Assembly: GCA_013397795.1 (NCBI GenBank)
Contig: VZTJ01001736.1
Span: 434,001-498,000 of the forward strand
DNA: 64,000 nt
Direction of reading: 5' to 3'
From: Orthonyx spaldingii
Taxonomy: Eukaryota; Chordata; Aves; Passeriformes; Orthonychidae
The notes under the pieces were generated by a model, which had not been told where the DNA came from, did no database searches, and was given only the letters and a program-made list of their open reading frames with translations. Made by a program: the position numbers and the translations under genes. Every line of letters starts with the position of its first letter. Position 1 is the first letter of the stretch. This document shows, one piece after another, positions 26,870 through 38,149 of this stretch.

Positions 26870-27180
26870 GAGTTTTTCCATCTGAGCTGTTTCCTGCAGG
26901 TACATCGCCATCAATCAGGCTTGTCCTTGAAGGCTTAATGATATAGAATTGCTGGGCATTTATGGGATATGCTCATGCCATTATCAGACAAGTTATCTAA
27001 ACTTTTGCTTTTAGTCAGATCATTCCAGATTGATCCATCTTTCTAACAATACTTCAGCTGTTAATTGAATATGGGCAGTAATGTTTTCCATGTTTCTTAA
27101 TTATTTTACTCTTCTGAACCAGGTTCCTTTAGTGGATATTTATTTATTCAGCCACAATGATGCATACACTTACTGGCTGA
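26870..27180. promoter_or_regulatory. Candidate conserved noncoding element
   Basis: The block contains GGTACATCGCCATCAATCAGG, GGCTTAATGATA, GTTAATTGAATATG and TTAATTATTTTAC, a mix of homeodomain, PBX/MEIS-like and POU-like cores. It lies in unique sequence without a coding frame. No repeat family is recognised. This is inference from composition and motifs only. Confidence 0.25.
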
Positions 27181-28504
27181 AGCTGTATGAGCTCTAAAAA
27201 CCTGTCTGTCTCTGCTGAAAGCATAGCCCTGCTTTGAAAGGAGCCTGCAAGAGCTGCACAGAACAGAGTCAAGTCTCTTGTGCCAGTGATTTTCATATCA
27301 AGTGTGTTTGGTTCACAAATATAGAGTGATTTCTCTGATTTCAGGTCCTTGTTCTCTCTTACCTGTCATCGTGACCGACAACGAAGTCCTCTTAAAGCTC
27401 AGTTGCCACGTTGGCCATTGTCGCCAGAGAGGGTCCGTAATGACACCTGTGCAAAACCATGGACTCCCCTGGGCTCAGGCAGTGGGAAGGGATCAGGATT
27501 GCGAGTGATCCTTTAGAAAACGTGTGAATGATTGAGCCTCCAGACTGGGTAGCAAGAGAAAACGTTAGAAATGGCTTTTTCTGTCTCTTGTCTGAGCAGA
27601 TTGTTCCAAGTTCACAGAAGGAATAAATCTGCTTTCCCTTCTCTGGAGAAGAACAACATGTATTTTCAGGAAATCAGGGTACCTCCCATATACCACCATC
27701 ACATGGCTTTGGGGAAGGATGTCAATGACAGGGTATCAGCACTCTGATGACACCAGGGCCTTTCCTCCAGATTTTGTTTAAAAATGAAAAACAGGTACAG
27801 GCTTTGCAACAGAAAAAAAAAAAAAAAAAAGAGCAGCCAAGCAAATCTCTTCTTTTGTGTTTGTTTAGTTTTGAAAGACTTGCCTGAAGGTTCATTGGCA
27901 TTCCTACTGCAGACAGTTTGTGCCTGGGCTTCCTTGCAGAAAAAAAGGGGGATTTTCCAGGCACGTCAATATGTCCTTGGCTGCACAGATACCTTTCATA
28001 CAAAAGTCAGTTACAGTTTCTCCCACTTCGCAAACAGTTGCTCCTTACTTATGCGCACTGGCGCAGCTTCACCCTGCGGTGTTTAACTAGTGCTGTTTAT
28101 GGTGGTTATATTCGTACCAGTTTCTCTGATATACTCTCACCTTGTCAATACTGTCATGCAGTTCTCCAGCAAGAGGGATTTTTATCTGATTTTCTCTATC
28201 TGTAGGTGCTTTCTCCTCATCGTTTCACAACTGCACTGACTTTGTCTGCCTGCCCATCACCAATAATTTTTGAATCAATGTCCAAATGTAACCCAAGACA
28301 GCAATGTCTATCTGAAAGGCAAAAAACCCCCACATTTTTTTCTGGAACTTGGTGGCAGGGGAAGAAGTGAGACTTGAGCAGGACCCTGAAGAGAGGAAAG
28401 GCTGCAGAGTGAGCTCAGACCATACCTTTTCTGCCTGACCACAGGTATGTGCGCTCAGTGCCAGGGATGGGTGACAGCACGTGACATAGGGTCAGCCCTG
28501 GGGA
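27181..28504. other. Noncoding interval with an A18 run
   Basis: No supported exon. An uninterrupted A18 run at 27813-27830 has no upstream AATAAA close by and no visible target-site duplication, so I do not call a retrocopy. The frames running through it owe their lysine or phenylalanine runs to that homopolymer. Confidence 0.5.
27813..27830. repeat. A18 homopolymer
   Basis: Eighteen consecutive A between CAACAG and GAGCAG form a simple repeat. It is likely to vary in length between individuals. Confidence 0.8.
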
Positions 28505-29323
28505 AAGACAGGGTGATATTAGGAGAAATTGACATTCCAAGGCTTGGACAGGTGCACTCTGGGTTAAAAACTGGCTGGATGGCCAGACCCAGAAGGTGAT
28601 GATAAGTGGTGCTATATCCTGTTGGCAGCCAGTCACAGTGGTGTTTCCCAAGGCTCAGTATTGTGGCCAGTTCTGTTTAATATTGTTATTGATGATCTGG
28701 ACAAGGGGACTGAGTGTACCCTCAGTGAGTTTGTTGTGACACTAAATGTGGTCAGCAGGACCAGGGCAGTGATTATCCCCCTGTACTTGGCACTGGTGAG
28801 ACTGTGCCTCAAGTGCCGTGTCCAGTTCTGGGCTCCTCACTACAAAAAGAACATCAAGGTGCTGTAGCATGTCCAGAGGAGGGCAACAGAGCAGGTGAAG
28901 GGTCTGGAGACTAAGTCTTATGAAAAATGGCTGAGGGAGCTGAGGTTGTTTAGCCTGGCGAAAAGGAGGCTCAGGCAGGACCCTGTTGCTCTCTATAACT
29001 GCCTGAGAGCAGGCTGTAGCCAGGTGGGGGTTGGTCCCTCCTCCCAGGTGACCAACGACAAGGCAAGAGGAAGTGGTCCCAAACTCTGTCAGGGAAGGTT
29101 CAGGTTGAACATCAGGAGGAACTTCTTTACTGAAAAGGTTAAACATTGGAACAAGCTGCCCAGGGAAGTGGTGGAATCATCATGTCTGTAAGTGTTCAAG
29201 AAATAACTGGATATGGCACTTAGTGCTATGGTTTAGTTGACATGGTGGTGTTCAGTGAACTGTTGGGCTCAGTGATCTAGAAGGTCTTTTCTACCCTTAG
29301 TGATTCTATGAGTCTATTATTCT
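28505..29323 (+). mobile_element. CR1 LINE, 5'-truncated and internally deleted
   Basis: This is the largest mobile element in the window. It begins inside the reverse-transcriptase domain (LKNWLDGQTQK-like, then SGVSQGSVLWPVLFN and IDDLDKG) and runs through the C-terminal region (SRTRAVIIPLY, VQFWAPHYKK, KSYEKWLRELRLFSL, FFTEKVKHWNKLPREVVES) to a normal CR1 3' end with GGTCTTTTCTACC and terminal ATTCTATGA-like units. The palm continues only to the position of the conserved F-A-D-D box. That box is altered, and the sequence then jumps to a point about 300 bases further along in intact CR1 copies, so the catalytic aspartates and thumb start are missing. A TAG at 28865-28867 and a TAA at 29189-29191 further break the frame. 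It is inactive. The 3' tail resembles subfamilies widespread in modern birds, but subfamily is not determined. Confidence 0.93.
28622..29191 (+). pseudogene. CR1 ORF2 reverse-transcriptase remnant
   Basis: Two stretches in one frame (28622-28867 and 28895-29191) encode remnants of the CR1 ORF2 protein, the endonuclease/reverse transcriptase that copies the element into the genome. They are separated by the TAG at 28865-28867, where family members normally have a glutamate codon. The first stretch joins the motif around IDDLD directly to the SRTRA segment through an internal deletion with its junction near 28744-28748. The active-site F-A-D-D motif is not intact. The second stretch is the C-terminal region ending early at 29189-29191. 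There is no endonuclease domain, since the element is 5' truncated. Confidence 0.88.
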
Positions 29324-30239
29324 AGGGTTGTGCAGAGAACTCTGGAGAATATATGGAGGAATAGGAATAGTGTAATGCAGAGCAACAGAGGTTGAATTCT
29401 GACCATGATACTTTTGGGTACCCACTTAGGGTTTTTTACTATTACTGTACGGTCCTTTTCTTCTCACATAATAGGAAAAAGAAGCTTGTCGACCTGGCAG
29501 AGAACAGCTGCTCCCCGGCACATTACCCATCCTCCCACCAGCGCTCATGCATGGGGTGCCATGGTGGGCATCCAGTAAAGACCACCCTGCTCTGCAGCCT
29601 GGAGCCAGCCCCACACAGACCTGCATGGAAGGCACCTTGAGGTGTGTAATACATCATGAGGCAGCTTTACTGGCTGTGAACCCCTTGAAAAGTGTGTCCG
29701 TGAAGGCTGCAGACCCTTCTCTGATTCAAGAGCATCAGCGGGTCCCTGTGCCGTCCCCAGCACAGACACCAGCCTGCCTCTCAGGGCTCCTAGTCTCCTC
29801 TTCAAAGACTGTATGAAAGGCTCACAGAGGCAGGGATGAGCACTGCACACTCATGAATAAGTGTAATTGAAATTCTGTTCATAGCTATTTGGGGGGAAAA
29901 AATTGCTAGTGTAATTAAAATGCACAGGGGAAAGAGAAGTAGCCTGTACAGACACATTATGTTACACAGCACCCACCCAGACAAAGGGCTTTGTCTATAA
30001 AAAGCTCAAATATATCTGAGATAATTGCTGTTCATTGATTGTGCCTCTGAAGTGGAGTCATTCTGGCATATTCCACCTTGAGGCTGTCTTATACATTTCT
30101 TTGAAAGGGAAAAATTCAAAAGTTCAAGTAAAGACACAAGTTCAGTCAAATACGTGGCAGTAAAATCTTGATTTACAGCATTAAGGTTACTTTCAGCTGA
30201 CCTAGCCCTGAGTGGTGCTGGGCAGTTTTGTCTGATCTT
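29324..30239. other. Noncoding interval, partly GC-richer
   Basis: 29480-29830 is GC-richer than its flanks and carries overlapping frames on both strands, none with recognisable homology. Composition alone can explain the open frames. No repeat family is identified here beyond the CR1 end just upstream. Confidence 0.45.
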
Positions 30240-30480
30240 GTGTTAATGCTGTTAGCCTGTGTTTACTAAATGATTTAGCACTGAAATGTTGGGAGTTGCC
30301 AAATATTTGTCTTCTGTCCTTTATGAATATTTGAACAGCTCTTTCCTCAGCCCACTCTGAATGCAGAAAAGGGTGTTAAAAGTATCGCACTCCGGTAGCG
30401 TTGCTTTGCGGAGGCTTCAGACCAACAACATTCTTGCATCAGTGACGCCTTTGGCACTGTACTAAATAAACCAAAGGTAG
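30240..30480. promoter_or_regulatory. Candidate conserved noncoding element with CpG cluster
   Basis: Between about 30384 and 30450, five CpGs (TATCGCAC, TCCGGTAG, TAGCGTTG, TTGCGGAG, TGACGCC) sit in otherwise AT-rich DNA. TGACGCC resembles a half CRE. Upstream are TGTTTACTAAATG (forkhead-like) and TGATTTAG. There is no coding frame. CpG survival suggests constraint or lack of germline methylation, and neither can be tested here. Confidence 0.35.
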
Positions 30481-31639
30481 GAGCACAAAAAAATGTGCTT
30501 GATAATATGCTTGCAAGCTTCTTGTGCCCTACAGAAATTCATATCTGAAAATATAGGTCTTTAATTGGTGTATAATTTTTTTCTCCCTCTCCTTTTAAAT
30601 ATAAAAGCATTAAATAGCCCCTAGTTGGACTCATTCTATGCTGAAGGCAACACCCAAAAAGGATGGGAACCTGAGTTCAAACCCAGACTTCATCACAGAT
30701 GTGTGAGATGAACTTGAGCATGTCTCTGTGGTGTGTGTTTTGTCTAGACAAGAAAGAAGTGTGAAGTTTTTAATCAATAGTGTGTGTACAAATGTACTAA
30801 GATGTCACGAAAGAATATGTATCCTAGATGTGGTTCACAATTTCTGCATGTAGCCTGCATTACTGAACTACCAGATTTTCTTTTGTCACAGCATTTTTTA
30901 CACTTGCTTTTTTAGGGGGTTTGCAGACCCCAGAGTAAACAAGCACTGTACTATTCATGCAACCAGAAGTGCAGCTCATTTTCACTTACAAATGTTTTTG
31001 TTGGATTTTTTTTTCCAAATTCCCCATGATTGCATAGGGATTCAGAGTTACTAGACCAGATTTGATTGCACCCAGCAATAGCAGTTGGCAATATTTTACA
31101 CACAGGTTCAAAGTTGAGATTAATTTCTCAGAAAAAAAGTTGACCCATAAAGTAGATAATTTTAAATGTCAGCCTTCCTAAAAAAGCTGCAACTTTTCAC
31201 CTTCTGTGTCTTAATCTCATGTCTCATGGATAGGAAGTAATACACTTTTAGTGTAAAAGGACCATCTCTATTTTGATAGAGCTGCTGGATTTAATAGATC
31301 AGGTGTTGTTTAGAATACATGTAGCCATCTCTGGTAGTTCAGGGCATATAACGCTTTATGTTTATTTTTCTTACATTCTAATACAAGGATAAATTCGTTT
31401 CATGTAAACTTATTAGCAATCATTTACACTTAGTATGTCTGGAAGAAGCCAAAAGTAATGAAAGGAGACACCTTCTCATTCATTATTTTTAAATATTCCT
31501 CATTTCTTTCTTCCTTTTTTTTCCCACCTCCACATTCTGATATTGCATGCATGGCTTGCTCTCAGCTTGCTATGAAACAAGCTGGGGCAAGCCTTGTAAT
31601 ATGATTCAAATTGTAAATCTCATGTCTTGCATCCCCCAA

Positions 31640-31960
31640 ACACCTCATCTCATATGCAGTCTGGAACCTTCATTCCAGTACCAATTAGACTAATATATCC
31701 ACCCAGCTCCGATTGGGGTGATGGATCGGCTGGTGGGGGAAATGGAGGCGATTTTCTCAGCTCCTCTGCATTCCCATAGGCATGCAGCATTTGACAGATT
31801 GGGCAGAACTGCCACGAAAGAGTCTGACACAGATGGTGTAATTAGAAAATGCGAAGTGCGAGTGTGAAATTTATCTTTGATCAGCACCTCCTTGCCAGAT
31901 TGTCATCTATGTTAATATGATGATGGCTTCTTGGAGATGGATAGAAGAAAACAGCAGCCT
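31640..31960. promoter_or_regulatory. Candidate conserved noncoding element
   Basis: The block contains a reverse CCAAT box (CCGATTGG near 31708), GGATCGGCTGG, GGAGGCGATTTTC, CCACGAAAG and GCGAAGTGCGAGTG, giving many retained CpGs, plus GTGTAATTAG and GTTAATATGATGATGG. It lies in unique sequence, free of repeats and of a persuasive exon. The CCAAT box and CpGs would also fit a weak promoter, but no TATA box or transcript evidence is visible. Confidence 0.35.
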
Positions 31961-32422
31961 TGAGGAAGAAATGGAGACAGTTCACAATGTAGAGAAGATA
32001 TTTTGTTTAACTCTGAAACTCAATCAATTTCAACATGAGTAAAAAGTGATTTAATGTATTTAATTCATAGGAAAACAAATTGAATCTAAATCTGATACCT
32101 TACTTTGTTAGGCCCATAATCAATATGATAAAATCTTAGGTTTTGTTGGAAGAGGAGAGAGATTAATTTTTTATGAACAGTTAAATAAAAAAAATCAATC
32201 TATAGCTATAGGCACACTTGAAGCTACTATATCACTCTTTGTAGAGACCTAATGTAATCTAAATATATATAAAAATCATTACAGAGTTGCCTGGACAGTT
32301 TTAAGGAGTTAGGAAAATTATTTTCTCTTTAAGCTTTGCAATTGCAACACCATCCTCTCTGACGGGTCATGGAGTATATCTACATTCACTATAGAATCAC
32401 AGAAATCTTTAGCTGTTTCATT

Positions 32423-32591
32423 TTCCTTCTTTATTCCAAAGGAAGATTTTGACTGGATTGAGGGGGTTTTTTTAATTAAAAATGGATAAATATAAAAACC
32501 CCCTCAATCCAGTCAAAATCTTCCTTTGGAATAAAGAAGGAAGATTTTGACAGGATTGAGGGGGTTTTTTTAATTAAAAATGGATAAATAT
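32423..32591. repeat. 49-bp perfect inverted repeat plus 55-bp direct copy (template-switch signature)
   Basis: Arms 32423-32471 and 32494-32542 are exact reverse complements over 49 bases with a 22-base loop. Immediately after, 32537-32591 repeats 32439-32493 in the forward direction over 55 bases with two differences (one near the 5' edge, and T at 32454 against A at 32552). The order forward, inverted, forward is what arises when a replication fork copies its own nascent strand and then returns to the original template. The inverted segment ends in GGAA, which also starts the forward segment at 32441, giving a microhomology for the return switch. Transcribed, it would fold into a long perfect hairpin. 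Terminal repeats or a coding frame typical of a transposon are not seen. Confidence 0.92.
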
Positions 32592-32929
32592 TCTTTGTCT
32601 GAGCAAAACATTCTGATCATTTACCTGACATCTCCAACTCTCCCAGGAATCTGATGCTCAGTGTTCTGCAGCAGACAAGATCATGGTCCTTTAGGTGCTC
32701 ATGAATCAAATGCTGCTCTTCAAACATGAGGAGCTTTAGCCTGTGTGAGACGTAGAGTAAGTCATAGAAATTAATATAATTTTCCACAGACAGAAACTGA
32801 GGCAGGAAGCAGGTAGGCACAATGCATTTGGGGTCACAGAGCAGAGTGTAACAGGGCCACTGTCGCCTGCCAGCCTGGTTCCCCCTTCCACACCACGTCT
32901 GGCAGCCACTGGCATCCTGTATTTGGGTG

Positions 32930-33360
32930 GTTCAAAAGGTTTAAGTTTACAAACCACTATTCCGTAGCTCATTTTGCTAAAAACTGCTCAAATGTTCACA
33001 TGAGTGGTGCTAATTTTCAGGAAGGTAAATTAGCATAATTAATGACCAGCCAAATTTGGGGGTAATACAGTATGTAATTAACATTAGAGAGTTCTGTTGT
33101 ACCACCTGCCCCCACATTTCATTGTTGCAGTGTATGAACTGTACAGGAGGCTATTTTCCCCTTTGCTGCACTGAGCAGAAAGCAGCTTTCTTCATCAGAA
33201 TAAGCCATTAGCTGTAATGGCATGTAGGTGTAATGGAATGTGCTCGAAACATCTGTGCTGAGAGCAGGGGAGAAATTGCTGCATGCAGTCGTAGGCCTTT
33301 GGGGAGCTTGATTAAGGATTGCTTCAGAGAACTTGAGATCTGGCTTGGGATGCAAAAAAG
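32930..33360. promoter_or_regulatory. Candidate conserved noncoding element
   Basis: AT-rich unique sequence carries dense homeodomain-type cores (AAATTAGCATAATTAATGACC near 33025-33050, TATGTAATTAACATTAG, GCCATTAGCTGTAATGGC) and isolated CpGs (ATTCCGTAGC, GCTCGAAAC, AGTCGTAGG). It directly follows a GC-richer stretch at 32820-32900. Short frames through it lack family resemblance. Enhancer-like by appearance only. Confidence 0.35.
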
Positions 33361-36300
33361 AGAAGAAAGGAAAATAACACTAATAGATTTACGGATGTAC
33401 TGCAGGGAGAACAAAGGATTTTTAATTTTTTTTACTTCCCTTTATTGCTCTTATATTGCATCTGTTCTCTGTTGGGCTTTCTCTTATTGAATTGATCTGG
33501 AAAAAAAAATGTAGCTCAAAATGCAGTTTAGCAAAAGACATCCTTGCTGTATAAACATGAAAATAGCTTGATTTTTTGTCCTTTGTTTGCTAATGAAGAC
33601 CTTGTTGAAACCACAAATAGTTCTAACAATAAATATTTATTACATATGACATTTGCCTAAATCTGTTTCCAAGTGATATGTCCTCTATCTAGAAATCATG
33701 TAAACACACACAATAAAAAACCCTGTATACAAAGACAATTCTTGCCTTGCGTTATTTGCATTTCTAGAGTATTCATCTGTTCCTTCTTGTGCTCATTTTT
33801 TTTCAAGATTTCTTTAAAATGAATTTCTGATTTGTTTTTCTTCAACTCCATTTGTTTGCACACATTTTTAATAACCAATGGAATATAAACTCTCAGTACA
33901 CAACAAGAGTAATTGCAGAACCACTGGGCTATGTCAGTTGTGGCTATTGACCCATCAAACTGTGAAAAATCTGAAATGTGGTTTACAGGATCTTAGGCAA
34001 GGTGACAGGGAGGAGAAAAGCAATGTTGTAAAAGATTACTTTGATGCCATACAAAGAGAAGGGTTAAATGTTTGAAAAATCCATATTACAGAAAAGGGAA
34101 TTAATGTGCTGCATGGGACAGATGTGGATGTATCACACAGAAAATGAGAAACAAACCCGCAAATATTGGGTGGTTTAATGATTAAGTAAATCTTACACTT
34201 TCTAATTATAAATGACAACAAAGCACTATGTTCACTAGTATCCATCTTCCTTATGAAATAAGAAGCTTTCTGAGTTGGTGCCAAAAATGCCTTGCAATGA
34301 AGTTTAAAATATGTAGGGAGGCAAAAATGTAATAAAAATGCAAAAGCTAATAATATTATGGTGACTGGCATTGTTTACAATGTAGAGCACCTGCTGTTTT
34401 CAAAAAAAAAAAAAAAGAGAGAGAGAAAGAAAGAGTGAAATCATCAAACTGTTCTTAAATGGAAAATCTGGGCTCTCTGCCAATTACACAATGTGTTTCA
34501 GGTGCACTGTAAATAGGAACAATAAAAGGTGCAGGGGACAGAATCTGAAATGTTAAATCTCAGATACACAAGAAAATTATTTGATGATGTTACTTTGAAA
34601 GGAAATCTTGGGTACCTTCCAAATTTCTTCAATGTGGAAATAGGTTTAAATTTTTGCCTCTGTAAAAAAGTTGTAAAAGTCTAATTATCCCTTTTAAAAA
34701 ATGGATTAAATTAACCCCAAAAAGAAGAAGAGCCAAAAAATCTAAGAAATCCACCAGGGACTTCTCTTTTACTAGTCTATTCAACATGGGAGACACTTGG
34801 AGACTACAGTGAAATATAACAAAACCAAATTCTATGATATAATAATAAAAAACTAAGCCCACCCACTCCCAGAGTTATAAATTTGGATTCCAGGAGGCCA
34901 GTGGTGAGGTCTAGCTCATTGAAACCAGAGCATGAAATTGATACCCATTTCAGAGGAAAACTCATGTTGTCCCAGCAATGTATATCAGGGAACAAATGGT
35001 GGCCAAGTCCATGTTAGGCACTGGTTGAAGGGAAATTTGTCATCAGCTGGCTAAAGACTAGGCTTGCATGAATTTGCTTTGTGGCTATAGGACTTTAGCT
35101 GTAGACAAGAGTTTTCTTATAAGTGTAGAGACCAGAACTGGGTGAAAATTGGTCTTCATTCATATAATTAGAAAGACAATGGGAAATTATTTGTGTTTCT
35201 TTCTGTGGGAAAGAAATACTTTGGTTATGTGTTTTGTTTCAATAGAAAATGAGAAAGTGAAGAGATGCCTTAAGCGTGGTCAAAAAGTAGCTGTCAGGAG
35301 ACTCTTTCTGCCTATGTCTACTGAAATAAATGGAATGAATGATGGCACATCCTCTGACCTCGAGCCCTGTACTGCTCCGCTTAGCTCACACTGCTCCTGT
35401 CTCACCCTCTTTTCCCCTGGAACAAAGGGGGATTGTCCCTACTGCATTTGGGAAGCAGTTGCTGGCCTGTGCACCTGTGTAGTGCTGTTTGGCAAGAGCC
35501 AAACTCCAGAGACAAGGGGAAGGGTTAAACAGTATAGATCTCATGGAGCAGTGCTTAAACATGTCCTAAGCCTGTTTAGTTTACTAGTATAGATGTAGCC
35601 TTGGAGACCAGAGACCAGATGCTGTGCATCTGCTGCACTCCCTGGAAGATCAGCCCTGATTATTTCCACACCCCATATCTACAGGGAAGGCCTGTAATAA
35701 AGCAGTAATCACTTTCCTCCCATCCTCACCTGAACTACAAGTCAGATCTTCATTTCGGTAACCCTTGGATAAATCAATAATCCTTCTATGTGACTGAAAT
35801 CAGACATACAGTCTTTGTATTACTGTTTCTTTTGGGTCTGATCCTGCCGGTTTTCTGTTGCTAATAGGAACAGGATCATATCTCTTATCAATGGCAGTTT
35901 TCCATTTCATACTGCAATTATCAAGCTATCTGAACAATGTTTGTGAGACAACACTTCTTTTAATAGAAGGAGAAACTGGGGACACCCTTGGTACTCTCAT
36001 TTTACCTGGATATCAGCCTTCTTTCACATGACATCCCATCCCCATAATCATTTCTGGTTTTGCTTCTGTGCCTAAACTAACAGTGTTTTATGGTGGAGAA
36101 GCAAAAAAATAGATATCACAGTTTTCTTCCACTTTCATGCAAGTTTTTTGATACGCGCACATACCATGGCATCTTAAAGTGGACAAAGTTAAAAGCAATA
36201 CCAGGGAACAGTTGCAGGGCTGAAGCTTGAGCAGGGTGAAGTAGATTTTGGCTACTATTACCACTGTACCGATGTTCTGGTTTTCTGGTACCAGATCTCA

Positions 36301-36525
36301 GTGCCAGAAACAGAAGCTGCAGATCTGCTGCAATGGTGAAAGAAGGAAGAGCATCTGAAAGGAGTTCATGGAAACAACAAAGTTAGAATGTAGAGTGGAT
36401 AGGGGAAAAGGCACTAGATCTCCTCTGCCTTCTAAAGCTGTTCAGGATTTTTTTTCCCTCTGAATCAAGGGTAGTTGCTAACTAGGCTGAATACTGGCAA
36501 ATCCAGTAGAAGCTGAATATATGGT
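33361..36525. other. AT-rich noncoding interval
   Basis: No supported exon. A plus-strand frame of about 147 codons at 35149-35592 starts at a TTG, has low-complexity-like content and no known family, and is treated as chance. An A-run followed by GA repeats lies at about 34402-34436. Confidence 0.5.
34402..34436. repeat. A-run plus GA-rich simple repeat
   Basis: About fifteen A are followed by GAGAGAGAGAAAGAAAGAG. This is a simple purine repeat, possibly an old retroposon tail that later gained GA units, with no recognisable element upstream. Confidence 0.7.
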
Positions 36526-36632
36526 TTTGGGCAACTGATTCTAGGTGATCCTGCTTAAGCAATGGACCAGGTGACCTCCAGAGGTCCCTTACAAATTCAA
36601 CAATTCTGTGATTCTATTATTCTGTGAATCTA
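36526..36632 (+). mobile_element. CR1 LINE 3' end fragment
   Basis: CTAGGTGATCCTGCTTAAGC, then ATGGACCAGGTGACCTCCAG, then AGGTCCCTTACAAATTCAAC and tandem ATTCTGTG / ATTCTATT units are the standard CR1 3' end. It is of a different subgroup from the element at 28.5-29.3 kb, judging by the GACCTCCAGAGGTCCC wording. The copy is 5' truncated, and any extension upstream is too diverged to call. Confidence 0.85.
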
Positions 36633-38149
36633 TAACTGCACCTGTTCAAGGCATTTGCAAAATATTTATGTATTTTAAACCACTATGAAATAGGAGCAAA
36701 AGAAGAAGTTTAAAGTATGTTTCTTTCCTCTGGTGGATGGAGGTGAACTTTCTTTCCTCTGTGCCCCCTCTGTTATGTGGGAGTGGTTGCACACCTTCTT
36801 CTCTTTGTGTAACTTCAGTATCTCCTATGACATTTAAATAACATGAAAATGCAGCCAAAACTCATGGGTGATGATGACTCCACTAAATTCAGTGTCTAAA
36901 CTATCTATGAGTTCACTGGCCTCAAATTTTTATTCTTTGTTGAATGAATTTTCATTCAATGCTGATTTTTCTTTTTAAGATGGACATGAGCAGCTAAACT
37001 GATGTATTTAACACTGCTCTGAAAATAAAATTCTTGCAGCCAACTCTTTAGTTTATTCAAGATAAATCCACTAGCACAAACTAAGACTATATAGATTGAT
37101 AGATATGTGTAACTCATACTATCCTTTCTTTTAAAGAGCAGGTAGCTTTCAACAACCCAAATCTAATTCTTAATGAAACTTTATGTAATGGTTTGGGTAA
37201 AACTATCAGTAAGAAACAAGAAAAATTTAGTTATATGTTTTAGTTATATAGTTATATGTTTGAAGGCACATATAACCAAAGATCAGATTTTTTATGAGTG
37301 CCATAAGCATTCAAAGATATGGCATAGCTAAAAACAAAAAAAAAAATTTAGACCAACCTTTCAGTTACTTAGGCTTAGATAGATCCAAGTTTGTGAGCAT
37401 CATCTTAGAGCCTTTTTAATGGCATTAGTTAGTATAGTTATGATAGTCAGCATAGCTATTATATCTAAACTTTTCTTCTCAAGACAGGGAATATGAAAAT
37501 GGAACAGCCATTTTGAGCCCCAACAGTGATTTTTTAGTCCTAGTGGTTTCAGGTTCCAGATCTGGCTAGCTTAATAGTGGCTTAGGACTATATACACAGC
37601 AAGAAGACAGACTGACTTATTGCTGCTTCAAGCTGCTTCAAGAGGAGTGTGAGAGCAGCTTAGTCCACCACTTCAGCTATTTATGCTTTTCTCATACACA
37701 GTCTTACATAAGAAAAAATAAGCATCAGAAAATCAACAGTTTAAGTTTACAGCATGAAATGCAACTAAATCAGGAACCTGTAAAGTAAAACACACAACAC
37801 TGAGGTCGTGTCTTCCCAGATGCTGCAGCAAGCTGTAACACCCTAGCTTCAGGTTCAAACCAGTAAGACCAAGGATGATGGCAAGAGAAGAATTGGGAGA
37901 TTCTGGTGATGGTACCTCTCTGCAATCACTGAAGGACTTGCTGTTATGTTTCATCATCCTTCATCAGAAATCTTTTGGAAAGACTCAATCTATGGGAACA
38001 GCATGGTATCGCTTAAAACAGAATATGCATCAAACTGGCCAGTATTAATGGGGAAAGGCAGAAACAGTCCTAAAAGAACCTGTGCATAGTTTTGACTATT
38101 TGATTAACAGAGAATATAAAATTTCACCAAATGTTTCTTACATCATACC
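36633..38149. other. AT-rich noncoding interval
   Basis: No exon or clear element. There are small internal repeats only: TTATATGTTT / TTATATAG copies at about 37228-37262 and a twofold GCTGCTTCAA at about 37623-37642. Confidence 0.5.

Noticed and set aside
28742..29146. 134-codon minus-strand frame
   Set aside because: It is antisense to the CR1 reverse-transcriptase remnant and is a shadow of that element.
32391..32406. ATAGAATCACAGAA string suggesting a minus-strand CR1 terminus
   Set aside because: The matching body of a CR1 tail does not follow on either side.
35149..35592. 147-codon plus-strand frame
   Set aside because: It opens from TTG, has no recognisable family or domain, and no splice or promoter context.
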